A stretch of DNA of 64,000 nucleotides from Halobacterium sp. R2-5 (GTDB lineage: Archaea; Halobacteriota; Halobacteria; Halobacteriales; Halobacteriaceae): the NCBI RefSeq assembly GCF_011734195.1, contig NZ_JAANTH010000001.1, positions 1,054,001 to 1,118,000 on the forward strand, given 5' to 3'. Shown here piece after piece: positions 32,851 through 41,275 of the stretch. The position numbers were made by a program, and so were the translations under genes. Within the stretch, counting starts at the first letter, position 1; each line of letters opens with the position of its first letter. The notes under the pieces were generated by a model. The model was not told the origin of the DNA and searched no databases. It saw only the letters and a list, made by a program, of their open reading frames with translations.

Positions 32851-34071
32851 ATGAGAGTGTTCGACGCAGCACGACTCGTCGACGGCCGCCGCGACGAGGC
32901 CCTCGACGACGCCCGCCTCGTCGTCGACGACGACGGCACGGTTGCGGCGGCCGGCCCGCGCGAGGGCGTCGACGCGCCGCCCGAGGCCGACCGCGTCGAG
33001 TTCCCGGAGTCGACCGTCGTCCCGGGGTTCGTCGACGCCCACGTCCACCTGCAGGGCGCCCGCTCGATGGACGTCGCCGACTGGACGACCACACCGGACT
33101 CGCTGGCCGCCGCGCGCGCCACGGCTGACTTGCGGTCGCTGGCCCGCGCCGGGTTCACGAGCGTCCGCGACCTCGGCAGCACCGTCGGGCCCGGCCTCCG
33201 CGAGGCGGTCCGCGAGGGCGAAGTCACGGGGCCGCGCGTGTTCACGAGCGGTCGCGCTATCTCTCAGACGGGCGGCCACGGCGACGTCCACGGCCTCCCG
33301 CACGAGTGGGTGGCGGACGGCACGCCGCTGTCCACGCTCGCGGACGGCACCGACGAGTGCCGTCGGGAGGCCCGCAAGCGCGTGCGGGACGGCGTCGACT
33401 GCCTGAAGATCATGACCACGGGCGGCGTGCTGAGCGAGCGCGACGCCCCGGACAGCCGGCAGTTCACGGACGACGAAATTCGCGCGATGACCCGGGAGGC
33501 CGACCGCGCGGGCGTCCAGACCGCCGCCCACGCCCAGGGGACCGCGGGCATCGAAGCAGCGCTCCGGAACGGCGTCTCGACGGTCGAGCACGGCTTCTAC
33601 CTCGACGGCGACTGCATCGACCTCCTGAAGGAGTGCGGCGGCACGTTCGTCCCGACGCTCTCGATCATGTACCGCATCACGGAGCGCGGCGACGAGTACG
33701 GCGTCCCCGAGTGGGGCCTGGAGAAAGCCCGCGAGGCCCGCGAAGCCCACGTCGAGGCCGTCGAGCGCGCGTACGAGGCGAACGCCGCGGTCGCCGCTGG
33801 CACGGACTTCATGGGGCCGGAGCTGGTCCCGCACGGCGAGAACGCCCTGGAGATGGAGCTGCTCGTCGAGGAGATCGGGTTCTCGGAGATGGACGCGCTC
33901 CAGGCGGGCACGCGGGTCGCCGCGCGCACGCTCCCCCGGAACGACGTCGGCACGCTCACCGAGGGCGCCCGCGCGGACTTCGCGGTCCTCGGCGGCGACC
34001 CGCTGGCGGACATCTCGGCGGTCCGGCGCGTCGAGGAGACGTACGTAGACGGCCAGCGGATGGACGCCTGA
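32851..34071 (+). CDS. Metal-dependent amidohydrolase (prolidase/imidazolonepropionase-like)
   Basis: A 406-residue TIM-barrel amidohydrolase. Metal ligands appear in order: DAHVHLQG, the carboxylated-lysine candidate CLKIMTTGGV, AAHAQGT, VEHGFYLD, and the final AAGTDF. This matches the Xaa-Pro dipeptidase/aryldialkylphosphatase branch (COG1228), whose members hydrolyse dipeptides or other amides. The true substrate is unknown. It follows the DICT gene after 42 nt on the same strand. Confidence 0.87.
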   Translation: MRVFDAARLVDGRRDEALDDARLVVDDDGTVAAAGPREGVDAPPEADRVEFPESTVVPGFVDAHVHLQGARSMDVADWTTTPDSLAAARATADLRSLARAGFTSVRDLGSTVGPGLREAVREGEVTGPRVFTSGRAISQTGGHGDVHGLPHEWVADGTPLSTLADGTDECRREARKRVRDGVDCLKIMTTGGVLSERDAPDSRQFTDDEIRAMTREADRAGVQTAAHAQGTAGIEAALRNGVSTVEHGFYLDGDCIDLLKECGGTFVPTLSIMYRITERGDEYGVPEWGLEKAREAREAHVEAVERAYEANAAVAAGTDFMGPELVPHGENALEMELLVEEIGFSEMDALQAGTRVAARTLPRNDVGTLTEGARADFAVLGGDPLADISAVRRVEETYVDGQRMDA

Positions 34072-34374
34072 CTACTCGTACTGCCGGGACTTCCTCGCCG
34101 TCGCGAACGCGACGCCGAGCACCGCGACCGCGTACGCTCCCACGACGGCGCTGCTCGTCCAGTCGAACGTCTCCAGCGCGCCGAACGCGAGCGTCAACAA
34201 CCCGAAAACGGACAGCGACAGCCCGAGCACGCGGGCCAGCGCCGCGGGGTCGGCCGCCGCGTCGGCGTCGTACAGCGGCACCGCGTCCATCGCCTCCCGG
34301 TCGCGCAGCCACAGCCCCGCGGCGACCAGCGCGACACCGAGGACGCCGTACAGCGCGCCAGCGACCACTCCCAT
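34072..34374 (-). CDS. Small three-helix membrane protein (100 aa)
   Basis: A 100-residue protein with three predicted membrane helices (about residues 3-22, 48-65, 73-92) and a short basic tail (ARKSRQYE). It is convergent with the amidohydrolase, its stop directly adjoining. No family is recognised. Confidence 0.7.
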   Translation of the reverse strand: MGVVAGALYGVLGVALVAAGLWLRDREAMDAVPLYDADAAADPAALARVLGLSLSVFGLLTLAFGALETFDWTSSAVVGAYAVAVLGVAFATARKSRQYE

Positions 34375-34430
34375 ACGTCGTTTCTCCCGGACGCCGGGCT
34401 TAACGTTTCTGCTGTTACACGAAGCCGCGG

Positions 34431-34670
34431 TCAGCCCTGGTCGGCGGTGCCGCGGTCGTTCACGAACCCGGTCTTGAACGCGATCCAGCCGAGCACGCTG
34501 ATGAACAGAATCGGCGGGAGGATGACGAACCCCCACAGGGGGTTCAGCCCCCAGATCAGCAGCAGAACGACGTCCGCGATGCCCAGCAGGAGAAACGGGA
34601 GGATGGCGAGGAACGCGCGCCGCCGGCTCCCGCCGGCCTCGTCCGTCGGCGTCGGTATCGGCGCGTCCAT
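34431..34670 (-). CDS. Small two-helix membrane protein (79 aa)
   Basis: A 79-residue protein with a Pro/Thr-rich N-terminus, then two membrane helices (AFLAILPFLLLGIADVVLLLIW and FVILPPILFISVLGWIAF). The pattern resembles the family of short haloarchaeal membrane proteins seen beside metabolic genes. No function can be assigned. Confidence 0.68.
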   Translation of the reverse strand: MDAPIPTPTDEAGGSRRRAFLAILPFLLLGIADVVLLLIWGLNPLWGFVILPPILFISVLGWIAFKTGFVNDRGTADQG

Positions 34671-34933
34671 ACCCGGCAGTTCGGACGGCGCCACCAAAAG
34701 CCCACTCTTTGCGCGCTCGCCCCGGCGGCTCGTCGCTCGTGTCAGGATTCCCAGCCGCGGGAGTTCGAGACGGCGTCGTGAGCGACGGCGAACCGCCGCG
34801 CTTAGCGGACGGAACGTGGCGGTTCGATCGCCGCCTGCTTGCAGGGGGCGTTCGTCTGTAGTTTGTAACTACGCCGGCGCGCACAACTCGCCCCAACCGT
34901 CTTCCGTCGTCGACTGTTCCGTTCGGAGACGAG
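34671..34933. other. Intergenic region with a GTAGTT/AACTAC inverted repeat
   Basis: There are 263 bp between two divergent small membrane protein genes. The only structure seen is GTAGTTTGTAACTAC (34858-34872), a 6-bp inverted repeat with a 3-bp spacer, lying about 60 bp before the gene at 34934. It may be an operator. Confidence 0.4.
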
Positions 34934-35224
34934 ATGTCCCGGTTCGACTCGGACCACGCGTACCGCGACGCGGAGGCAGGCGACACCGCAGCCATCGGAC
35001 GGCTCCTCGAACGCTACGCGGTCCCGGTGAAGGTCGCCGCGTTCTACGCGGTCGTGCTCGCAGCGGGCGTCGGGACGCGCCGGCTCGTCGACGGCCCGAA
35101 CCTGGAGCTCCTGCTCTCCATCGGCATCTGGTTCACCATCATCTTCGCGGCCTGCACCGCGCTGCTCGGCGGCGTCGTCAAGGCCGCCGCTGCCGTCCAG
35201 CGGTACCGGCACAGCCCCGCGTAG
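34934..35224 (+). CDS. Small membrane protein (96 aa)
   Basis: A 96-residue protein with a charged cytoplasmic N-terminus (HAYRDAEAGDTAAIGRLLERY) and two membrane helices (about 33-50 and 60-82), ending in a basic tail. An inverted repeat lies about 60 bp upstream and could be its operator. The function is unknown. Confidence 0.7.
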   Translation: MSRFDSDHAYRDAEAGDTAAIGRLLERYAVPVKVAAFYAVVLAAGVGTRRLVDGPNLELLLSIGIWFTIIFAACTALLGGVVKAAAAVQRYRHSPA

Positions 35225-35262
35225 CCGACCGGCTTTTACGCGCGAGCGACCTCAGTCCGCGT

Positions 35263-35694
35263 ATGCCCGACTACGTCTCCGAGGAGACCGTCGAGACGGT
35301 GACGGGGACCGTCGCGCGCGCCGGCGGCACGCGGCGCCACGAACTCCGGCTGCCCGCGGACGCGGCCGCCGACTTTCCGGACGGTGACGTCGTCCGCGTC
35401 GTCGTCGACGGCAGCGAGTACCACGCCCAGCTCCGCCACACCGACAGCGGCGAACCCGTGATTCGCGGCGCGTACGACTCGCCGTCGCTGGCCCGCGACC
35501 CCGGGAGCGCGACGAACCGGCTCGCCGCGTGGCTGGACGCGGGCCCGCTCGAAGCGGGTCGCTCGGTCCACGTCGACGTCGTCGAACCCGGATTCAAGTA
35601 CGGCGTGCGCGCGCCCGGCGAGTCCGCGACGTACGCGGCGCCGGACCCGCCGGACGACAGCCTCTCGGCCATCGCGGAGTCGCTCGGCGAGTAG
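35263..35694 (+). CDS. Conserved haloarchaeal protein (DUF7112-like)
   Basis: A 143-residue soluble beta-rich protein with ETVTGTVARAGGTRRHELRLP near the start and HVDVVEPGFKYGVRAPGE near the end. I recall similar proteins only as a haloarchaeal DUF. A CTTTTACG box lies about 25-28 nt upstream of its ATG, fitting a leaderless transcript. It ends immediately next to the stop of the convergent HalX gene. Confidence 0.75.
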   Translation: MPDYVSEETVETVTGTVARAGGTRRHELRLPADAAADFPDGDVVRVVVDGSEYHAQLRHTDSGEPVIRGAYDSPSLARDPGSATNRLAAWLDAGPLEAGRSVHVDVVEPGFKYGVRAPGESATYAAPDPPDDSLSAIAESLGE

Positions 35695-36222
35695 CTACCG
35701 GAGGTCCCGGAACACGACGCGGTAGTCCCGCTCGTCGAAGCCGTCCGCGATGTCGTCGACGCGCTCGCGGAGTTCCCGCACGCGCTCGGCAGCCCCATTC
35801 TCGCCCCCGGCGCGCCGCTCGCAGGCCTCGTGGAACGCCTCCACCGCGTCCGCGTACGCCGACAGCGCTAGCAGGCGTTCGACGACGCCGGTGAGCTCCT
35901 CGCCCGACACGGGCTTCTGGACGTACGCGTCGTAGCCGAGCCCGACGACGTCCTCGTCGGGTTCGTTCGCCGTCACCATCGCCACCCGGCAGTCGTAGCC
36001 CGCCTCCCGGATGCGTTCGAGCACCTCGTCGCCGGAGACGTCCGGCATGTCGCGGTCGAGGAGCACGACCTCGACGTCCGCGGAGACGGCTTCGAGCGCG
36101 CGCTCGCCGCCGGCTGCGGTCCGGACGTCGTACCGGTCGCCGAGCCGGTGCTCGTAGACGTCGAGGTAGTCCCGCAGGTCGTCGACGGCGAGCACGGTCG
36201 CGCCCTCGCGGCCACCGCTCAT
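35695..36222 (-). CDS. HalX-type response regulator (short form)
   Basis: A 175-residue receiver protein. The acidic pocket is Asp14-Asp15, the phospho-acceptor Asp56 (VVLLDRDMP) and Lys103 (VQKPV). The C-terminal part (about 115-175) is helical and corresponds to a HalX domain, shortened relative to its neighbour. It has no DNA-binding domain and no adjacent kinase. It is a close paralogue of the next gene (both carry AGYDCRVAMVT), so the pair arose by tandem duplication. Confidence 0.87.
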   Translation of the reverse strand: MSGGREGATVLAVDDLRDYLDVYEHRLGDRYDVRTAAGGERALEAVSADVEVVLLDRDMPDVSGDEVLERIREAGYDCRVAMVTANEPDEDVVGLGYDAYVQKPVSGEELTGVVERLLALSAYADAVEAFHEACERRAGGENGAAERVRELRERVDDIADGFDERDYRVVFRDLR

Positions 36223-36308
36223 GATTGTCGTTCTGACAGCGTGTAGCGTCCGCTGTAAGTGTTGTCCCACTCCGGCCGGCAGCCCGTGATTCCGAGGCGG
36301 GCGCCGAA

Positions 36309-36893
36309 TCAGTCGACCCTGCAGTTCGCGTCGGGGACGTCGCGGAACGCCACGCGGAAGTCGTCGAACCCGAAGCCGTCGACGGTGTCGTCGATTCGGT
36401 CGCGCAGCTCCTGGATGCGCGCGACGACCTCCTGGTAGGACTCGTCGAGCTCGACGTCGCCGTCCTCGGCTTCGGATTCGAGGAGCGCGCGCTTCGAGGC
36501 GAGCGAGTACAGCTCCTGGAGTCGGTCGTCGTACGTCGCGCGGTCGAGCAGCGTGTCGACGACATCGTGGAGCTCGCTCTGCTCGACGGGCTTGACGAGG
36601 TACTCGTCGAAGCCGAGTTCGACGACGTCCGTGCTCGGGCGGACGCCCGTGACCATCGCCACCCGGCAGTCGTACCCGGCGCGCCGGATGCGGTCGAGGA
36701 CTTCCTCGCCGGAGAGCCCGGGCATCCGCCGGTCGAGCAGCACGACGTCGACCCGCTCGTCGAGCGTCTCCAGGGCGGCCTCGCCGGTGGTGGCGGTCTC
36801 GACGGCGTACCGCTCGGCCAGCCACGCGGCGTACACGTCGGTGAGCGCTTCGTCGTCGTCGACCACCAGCACGCGAGCCCCGTCGTCAGTCAT
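36309..36893 (-). CDS. HalX-type response regulator
   Basis: A 194-residue receiver-HalX protein: VVDDDEALTDV at the start, phospho-acceptor Asp54 (VVLLDRRMP), Lys101 (LVKPV), then a HalX coiled-coil region (TYDDRLQELYSLASKRALLESE). HalX domains are haloarchaeal and their output is unclear. It is upstream of, and paralogous to, the 175-residue regulator, 86 nt apart. ATG at 36893 was chosen because the upstream in-frame region is promoter-like sequence. Confidence 0.87.
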   Translation of the reverse strand: MTDDGARVLVVDDDEALTDVYAAWLAERYAVETATTGEAALETLDERVDVVLLDRRMPGLSGEEVLDRIRRAGYDCRVAMVTGVRPSTDVVELGFDEYLVKPVEQSELHDVVDTLLDRATYDDRLQELYSLASKRALLESEAEDGDVELDESYQEVVARIQELRDRIDDTVDGFGFDDFRVAFRDVPDANCRVD

Positions 36894-37232
36894 GGCGTGG
36901 GAGGGTTCTGTGCTGTATCGATAGTCAGCCGGGTTAAAGGTTTCTCCAGTGAGGGCGCCGGATACAAAATACGCCGGACGCGGAGGCCGTGACACGCCGT
37001 ACCACCGAAACCCTTTTTACTACACGTCCTACCCTCCGGTTACCGACGATAAATAGTTAGGTTAGCCCAAAAGTAGGAAATTGTCGCTCCTTCTGGCCTG
37101 TAGAGCTATCTGAGAGTGTGTCAATAGTACGCAAAACCGCGAAAAGTTTAAGTATGTGTCGCTCCTATCCAGTAGTACAGTAAGCCGGGTAGAGACTGCC
37201 GTCGCCCTCCGACCCGGCTCTCCACCACCATC
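36894..37232. promoter_or_regulatory. Long A/T-richer regulatory region upstream of tfb
   Basis: This 339-bp region between the divergent HalX gene and tfb has no gene and is unusually A/T-rich for the window. The best promoter is GAAAAGTTTAAGTATG (37141-37156), giving transcription near 37176 and a leader of about 57 nt. A second A/T segment (about 37047-37080) may be an upstream promoter. The decamer TGTCGCTCCT occurs just after each (37082-37091 and 37157-37166). Confidence 0.6.
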
Positions 37233-38216
37233 ATGAGTGACACCACAATCCGAACGTACTCCAGTGACCGAACGCGGACCGACGAAGAGACAGAGACCGA
37301 GGTAGAGACCTCGAACGACGAGACCGTCAGCTGCCCCGAGTGTGGCGGCCGCGTCGTCAACGACGAGGAGCACGGGGAGTCCGTCTGTGCGGACTGCGGC
37401 CTCGTCATCGAGGAGGACAGCATCGACCGCGGGCCGGAGTGGCGCGCGTTCAACTCCAACGAGAAAGACCAGAAGAGCCGTGTGGGCGCCCCGACGACGA
37501 ACATGATGCACGACAAGGGGCTGTCGACGAACATCGGCTGGCAGGACAAGGACGCGTACGGCAACTCGCTGTCCAGCAATCAGCGCCAGAAGATGCAGCG
37601 CCTCCGCAAGTGGAACGAGCGCTTCCGCACCCGGAACAGCAAGGAGCGCAACCTCAAGCAGGCGCTCGGCGAGATCGAACGCATGTCCTCGGCGCTCGGC
37701 CTCCCGAAGGAGGTCCGCGAGACGGCGTCGGTCATCTACCGCCGCGCCCTCAGCGAGGACCTCCTCCCCGGCCGCAGCATCGAGGGTGTCGCCACGAGCG
37801 CGCTGTACGCCGCCGCCCGCCAGATGCAGACGCCGCGCTCGATCGACGAAGTCGCGAACGTCAGCCGCATCGACGCGATGGAGTTCAAGCGCACGTACCG
37901 CTACATCGTCCGCGAGCTCGGCCTCGAAGTCGCGCCCGCCGACCCCGCGAGCTACGTGCCGCGGTTCGCGTCCGAGCTCGACCTCCCGGACGAGGTCGAG
38001 CGCCGCGCCCGCGAACTCCTCGACAACGCGAAGGAGGACGGCGTCACGAGCGGGAAGTCTCCGGTCGGACTGGCCGCCGCGGCCATCTACGCCGCCAGCC
38101 TGCTCACCAACCACAAGGTGACCCAGAGCGAGGTCAGCGACGTCACGGACGTCAGCGAGGTCACCATCCGGAACCGCTACCAGGAGCTGCTCGAAGCCAC
38201 GGAAGTCGCCGCGTAA
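37233..38216 (+). CDS. tfb: Transcription initiation factor TFB
   Basis: A 327-residue TFIIB homologue. It has an acidic N-terminal tail, a zinc ribbon CPECGG...CADCG (about residues 34-56), the B-reader/linker region DRGPEWRAFNSNEKDQKSRVG, and two cyclin-like repeats (about 125-215 and 220-320), the second ending SEVTIRNRYQELLEAT. TFB bridges the TATA-bound TBP and RNA polymerase. Haloarchaea encode several TFBs with different promoter sets; which one this is cannot be told here. A long leader and two candidate promoters suggest regulated expression. Confidence 0.95.
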   Translation: MSDTTIRTYSSDRTRTDEETETEVETSNDETVSCPECGGRVVNDEEHGESVCADCGLVIEEDSIDRGPEWRAFNSNEKDQKSRVGAPTTNMMHDKGLSTNIGWQDKDAYGNSLSSNQRQKMQRLRKWNERFRTRNSKERNLKQALGEIERMSSALGLPKEVRETASVIYRRALSEDLLPGRSIEGVATSALYAAARQMQTPRSIDEVANVSRIDAMEFKRTYRYIVRELGLEVAPADPASYVPRFASELDLPDEVERRARELLDNAKEDGVTSGKSPVGLAAAAIYAASLLTNHKVTQSEVSDVTDVSEVTIRNRYQELLEATEVAA

Positions 38217-38255
38217 GGCGACCCGAGCCGGTCACTGGTGGTGCGTTCCGACGGC

Positions 38256-38272
38256 GTTTTTCACGTTTTCAC
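38256..38272 (+). terminator. T-rich terminator candidate after tfb
   Basis: A run GTTTTTCACGTTTTC lies about 40 nt past the tfb stop. Archaeal transcription usually ends at such oligo-T tracts, and none is nearer. Confidence 0.5.
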
Positions 38273-38332
38273 GCTGCCTAGCCGCAGCTCGCGACGTTTC
38301 ACGCTGCTCCCGACGTAGCCGACGGCTCGCGC

Positions 38333-38893
38333 TCAGCTCTCGTAGGCTCTCTCGCCCGCGTCGACGGCCGCGTCGAGGCGGTTGTCCGCCGGCGGGAGCG
38401 CACACGCGAACTGGTCGGCGTACGCGCAGAAGGGGTTGTACGCGAGGTTGAAGTCCACGACGACGTCGTCGCCCTGCTCGGCGTCCGCGGCGTCGACGTC
38501 GAGGTAGCGGCCGCGGTGGTACGTCTCGTCGCCGTTCGTCTCGTCGGCGAACGGCACGAACAGCGAGTCCTCGCCCTCGACGCGGAACGCGGCGAGCGTG
38601 CGGTGCTCGCCCGCGAGGTCGAACCCGAGCACGCCGACGCGCTCGTACTCCGCGGACGGCCCCTGCGTCGTCTCCAGGGAGACGGTCTCCGTGGACTGCG
38701 CGCGGCCGAACCGCGCGACCACGCGGTAGTCGGGGTCCGGCTCGAAGTACGCGAGGCCGTCGAAGCGCTCGCGGTCGCCGACCGGAATCGGCGACTGCGG
38801 GTGCTCGCCGAAGAACTCGTCTTTCTCCGCGCGGAACTCGCGGACGCGCTCGCGCCACGCCGACTCGTCGAAACCCGGCTCGTCGGCACTCAT
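38333..38893 (-). CDS. DUF1684 family protein
   Basis: A 186-residue protein with the DUF1684 layout: an N-terminal [18 protein letters not shown], a beta core ([17 protein letters not shown]), and the C-terminal [44 protein letters not shown] with the family's NPFCAY-type motif. The family occurs widely in archaea and bacteria without a known function. The start is at the first Met preceding the conserved block; the longer antisense frame through the rtcA gene is not real. Confidence 0.88.
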   Translation of the reverse strand: MSADEPGFDESAWRERVREFRAEKDEFFGEHPQSPIPVGDRERFDGLAYFEPDPDYRVVARFGRAQSTETVSLETTQGPSAEYERVGVLGFDLAGEHRTLAAFRVEGEDSLFVPFADETNGDETYHRGRYLDVDAADAEQGDDVVVDFNLAYNPFCAYADQFACALPPADNRLDAAVDAGERAYES

Positions 38894-38980
38894 GTCGGAT
38901 GCTGCGGGCGGGAGGGCCGTAACTGTGGCGACTCGTCTGGGTGACGAATCCCTTTTGTCGTCCGGCCGTCTCGTACCAAT

Positions 38981-40000
38981 ATGAACATTCTCGACGGGGG
39001 AGAGGGCGGCGGCCAGCTCGTCCGTACTGCTCTCTCGCTGTCCGCGGTCACAGGCGAACCGTTCCGGATGCGACACGTCCGGCGCGCTCGCGCGAACCCG
39101 GGCTTGCAGGCCCAGCACTGCGCGGCGATCGAGGCCGTCGCGGCCGTCTGCAACGCCGAGACAGGCGGCGTCGAGGTCGGCTCCGAGTCGTTCACCTTCG
39201 AGCCCGGCGAGGACCTCGACGAAGACCTCGACGAGGAAGAACAGGGCGTCCTCGGCGGCAGCGTCTCCGTGGAGGTCGGTACGGCTGGCAGCGTCCCGCT
39301 GGTCTTCGACGCGCTGCTCCCGGCCGCCGTCGCGCTCGACGAGTCGTTCACGGCGCGCCTCGAAGGCGGCACGGACGCGAAGTGGGCGCCGCCGTTCGAC
39401 TACTTCCGGCACGTCAAGCTCCCCGTACTGGAGGCCCACGGCCTCGAAGCGGACGTAGACCTCGACCGACGCGGCTTCTACCCGCGCGGCGGCGGGAAGG
39501 CGACACTCACTATCGAACCCTCCACGCTCGACTCGTTCGACCTCACGGAGCGCGGCGAGCGCGAGTCTCTGACCGCGTACTCCGTCGCCGAGGAGTCCGA
39601 GGACGAGGACGACGTCGCCGAGCGCCAGGCCGAGGCCGCGCCCGAGGACGCGACCGTGAACACGGAGTACACGGCCGCGGACTGCTCGGGGTCGGCGTTC
39701 GTGCTCGCGGCGGAGTACGAGCACTCGAACGCGGGCTTCGCGGAGCTCGGCGAGATGGGCGTCGAGCCCGAGACCGTCGGCGAGAACGCCGTCGAGCGCT
39801 TCGAGGCGTTCGAGGACGGCGACGCCGCGGTTGACGAGTACCTCGCCGACCAGCTGCTGCCGTTCGTCGCGCTCGCGGGCGGTGAGATTCGCGCGCCCGA
39901 AGTGACCTCGCACGTCGAGACGTGCATCGACCTCCTCGGGGAGTTCGGCTACGAGGTCGACGTCGAAGAGGACGGCGACACCGTCCTGCTGTCGGCGTAA
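38981..40000 (+). CDS. rtcA: RNA 3'-terminal phosphate cyclase
   Basis: A 339-residue protein with the RtcA signature at its start ([25 protein letters not shown]), then [12 protein letters not shown] and the RGGGKA stretch (about residues 166-172). The late His in [12 protein letters not shown] is the likely nucleotidylated residue. RtcA uses ATP to turn RNA 3'-phosphates into 2',3'-cyclic phosphates. A Glu/Asp-rich insertion ([18 protein letters not shown]) is a haloarchaeal feature. It is divergent from DUF1684, 87 nt apart. Confidence 0.93.
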   Translation: MNILDGGEGGGQLVRTALSLSAVTGEPFRMRHVRRARANPGLQAQHCAAIEAVAAVCNAETGGVEVGSESFTFEPGEDLDEDLDEEEQGVLGGSVSVEVGTAGSVPLVFDALLPAAVALDESFTARLEGGTDAKWAPPFDYFRHVKLPVLEAHGLEADVDLDRRGFYPRGGGKATLTIEPSTLDSFDLTERGERESLTAYSVAEESEDEDDVAERQAEAAPEDATVNTEYTAADCSGSAFVLAAEYEHSNAGFAELGEMGVEPETVGENAVERFEAFEDGDAAVDEYLADQLLPFVALAGGEIRAPEVTSHVETCIDLLGEFGYEVDVEEDGDTVLLSA

Positions 40001-40006
40001 CTCCTT

Positions 40007-40477
40007 CTACAGCACGACGTTCGCGAGCCCGGCCGTGGCGGCGCTAATCGCGAGCCAGCCGGCGAAGTTCCACCACGGCACGTCGCGGACGCGCGGCCCC
40101 GGTAAACTGTCGGTGTACGTCCAGTGGCCCTCGGCGACGCCGCGGTGGTCGACGAGCACGTCGTAGCCCGTGGCGAGCACGGCCGCGAGCGCGACCGCCG
40201 GCCAGCCCTCGGTGACGAGCAGCGCGGCGCGGAACGCGACGTAGACGGCGCCCGTCCAGCCGAACAGGACGTACAGCGGCACCCCGAGCAGTTTGGGGCC
40301 GACGTGGTGTTCGAGCCAGCCCGCGTCGACGACGGCGGCCTCGGCGACGAACGCGATAGCGGCGCCGCCCCCGAAGAACGCGAGGACGGCGGCCGTCGGC
40401 CACGTGAACGCTGCGTGTGCGAGCGCGACGAGACCGACCGCGACGGTGCTGGCGGCGAACGCGCGGTCGCTCGGCAT
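40007..40477 (-). CDS. CruF/DUF422-like carotenoid biosynthesis-type membrane protein (short)
   Basis: A 156-residue membrane protein with four or five helices. The C-terminal signature HWTYTDSLPGPRVRDVPWWNFAGWL matches the DUF422 family, whose characterised members (CruF) hydrate carotenoid ends, as in bacterioruberin synthesis. It is clearly shorter than typical CruF (about 260 residues), so it may be a diverged or truncated relative. No other carotenoid gene is nearby. Convergent with rtcA, 6 nt apart. Confidence 0.65.
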   Translation of the reverse strand: MPSDRAFAASTVAVGLVALAHAAFTWPTAAVLAFFGGGAAIAFVAEAAVVDAGWLEHHVGPKLLGVPLYVLFGWTGAVYVAFRAALLVTEGWPAVALAAVLATGYDVLVDHRGVAEGHWTYTDSLPGPRVRDVPWWNFAGWLAISAATAGLANVVL

Positions 40478-40507
40478 GCGGGAAGCGACGGCGACCGCGG
40501 GGAAAAG

Positions 40508-41275
40508 CTAGTCGGTGAGGCCGTAGCCGCGACGGAACAGCCAGATGTCGACTGCGACGACGGCGACGGTGAGCGCGGAGAGCACGACGAGCGCGGTGTC
40601 CGGCTGGATGTCGGAGACGCCGATGATGCCGTAGCGCACGCCGTTGACCATGTACACCATCGGGTTCAGGTAGCTCGCGGCGCGTGCGAGCCCCGAGAGC
40701 GCGTCCAGCGAGTAGAACACGCCGCCGAAGAACACGAGCGGCCGGAGGATGAACTGGTTGAGCACCGTGAGGTGGTCCCAGTCCTCCGCGGCGAGGCCGC
40801 CGACCACGCCGAACGCCGCGAACAGCGTCGTGATGACGACGAGGAACGCCGCCGCGTAGAACGGGTGGGCGAGCGTCCGGACGGGCGTGAACAGCGCGCC
40901 GATGACGCCGATGAGGATGCCGATGAGGATGCCGCGCAGCGCCGAGGCGACGACGTACGCGATCACCATCTCCCAGTACGCCATCGGGCTGGTGAGCGCC
41001 TCGTCGATGTACTCGTTCCAGCGGCCGTGGAAGATGGAAAAGGAGGCGTTCTCGAAGGCGTTCGAGACGGCGCCCAGCACCGCGAGCCCGGGGAGGATGA
41101 ACTGGATGTAGGGGACGCCGCCGATGTCGCTGATGCGCGCGCCGAGGATGACGCCGAACACGCTGAAGTAGAGGACGTTCGTGACGAACGGCGGCAGGAA
41201 CGTGTTGTACGGCCGCCGCACGAAGCGCAGGATCTCGCGGCGCGTCAGCGCCTTCAGCCCCGTCGAGAACCTCAC
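40508..41275 (-). CDS. ABC-2 type transporter permease
   Basis: A 255-residue membrane protein with six helices and the ABC-2/DrrB family motif FFGGVFYSLDALSGLARAASYLNPMVYMVNGVRYG near the C-terminus. Its start overlaps the end of the ATPase gene by 4 nt, so both form one exporter. Such pairs export drugs, lipids or polysaccharides. The substrate is not predictable from sequence. Confidence 0.88.
   Translation of the reverse strand: MRFSTGLKALTRREILRFVRRPYNTFLPPFVTNVLYFSVFGVILGARISDIGGVPYIQFILPGLAVLGAVSNAFENASFSIFHGRWNEYIDEALTSPMAYWEMVIAYVVASALRGILIGILIGVIGALFTPVRTLAHPFYAAAFLVVITTLFAAFGVVGGLAAEDWDHLTVLNQFILRPLVFFGGVFYSLDALSGLARAASYLNPMVYMVNGVRYGIIGVSDIQPDTALVVLSALTVAVVAVDIWLFRRGYGLTD

Noticed and set aside
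40007..40477. Assigning a full bacterioruberin pathway role (CruF)
   Set aside because: The protein is much shorter than CruF and has no carotenoid neighbours, so only a family resemblance is claimed.
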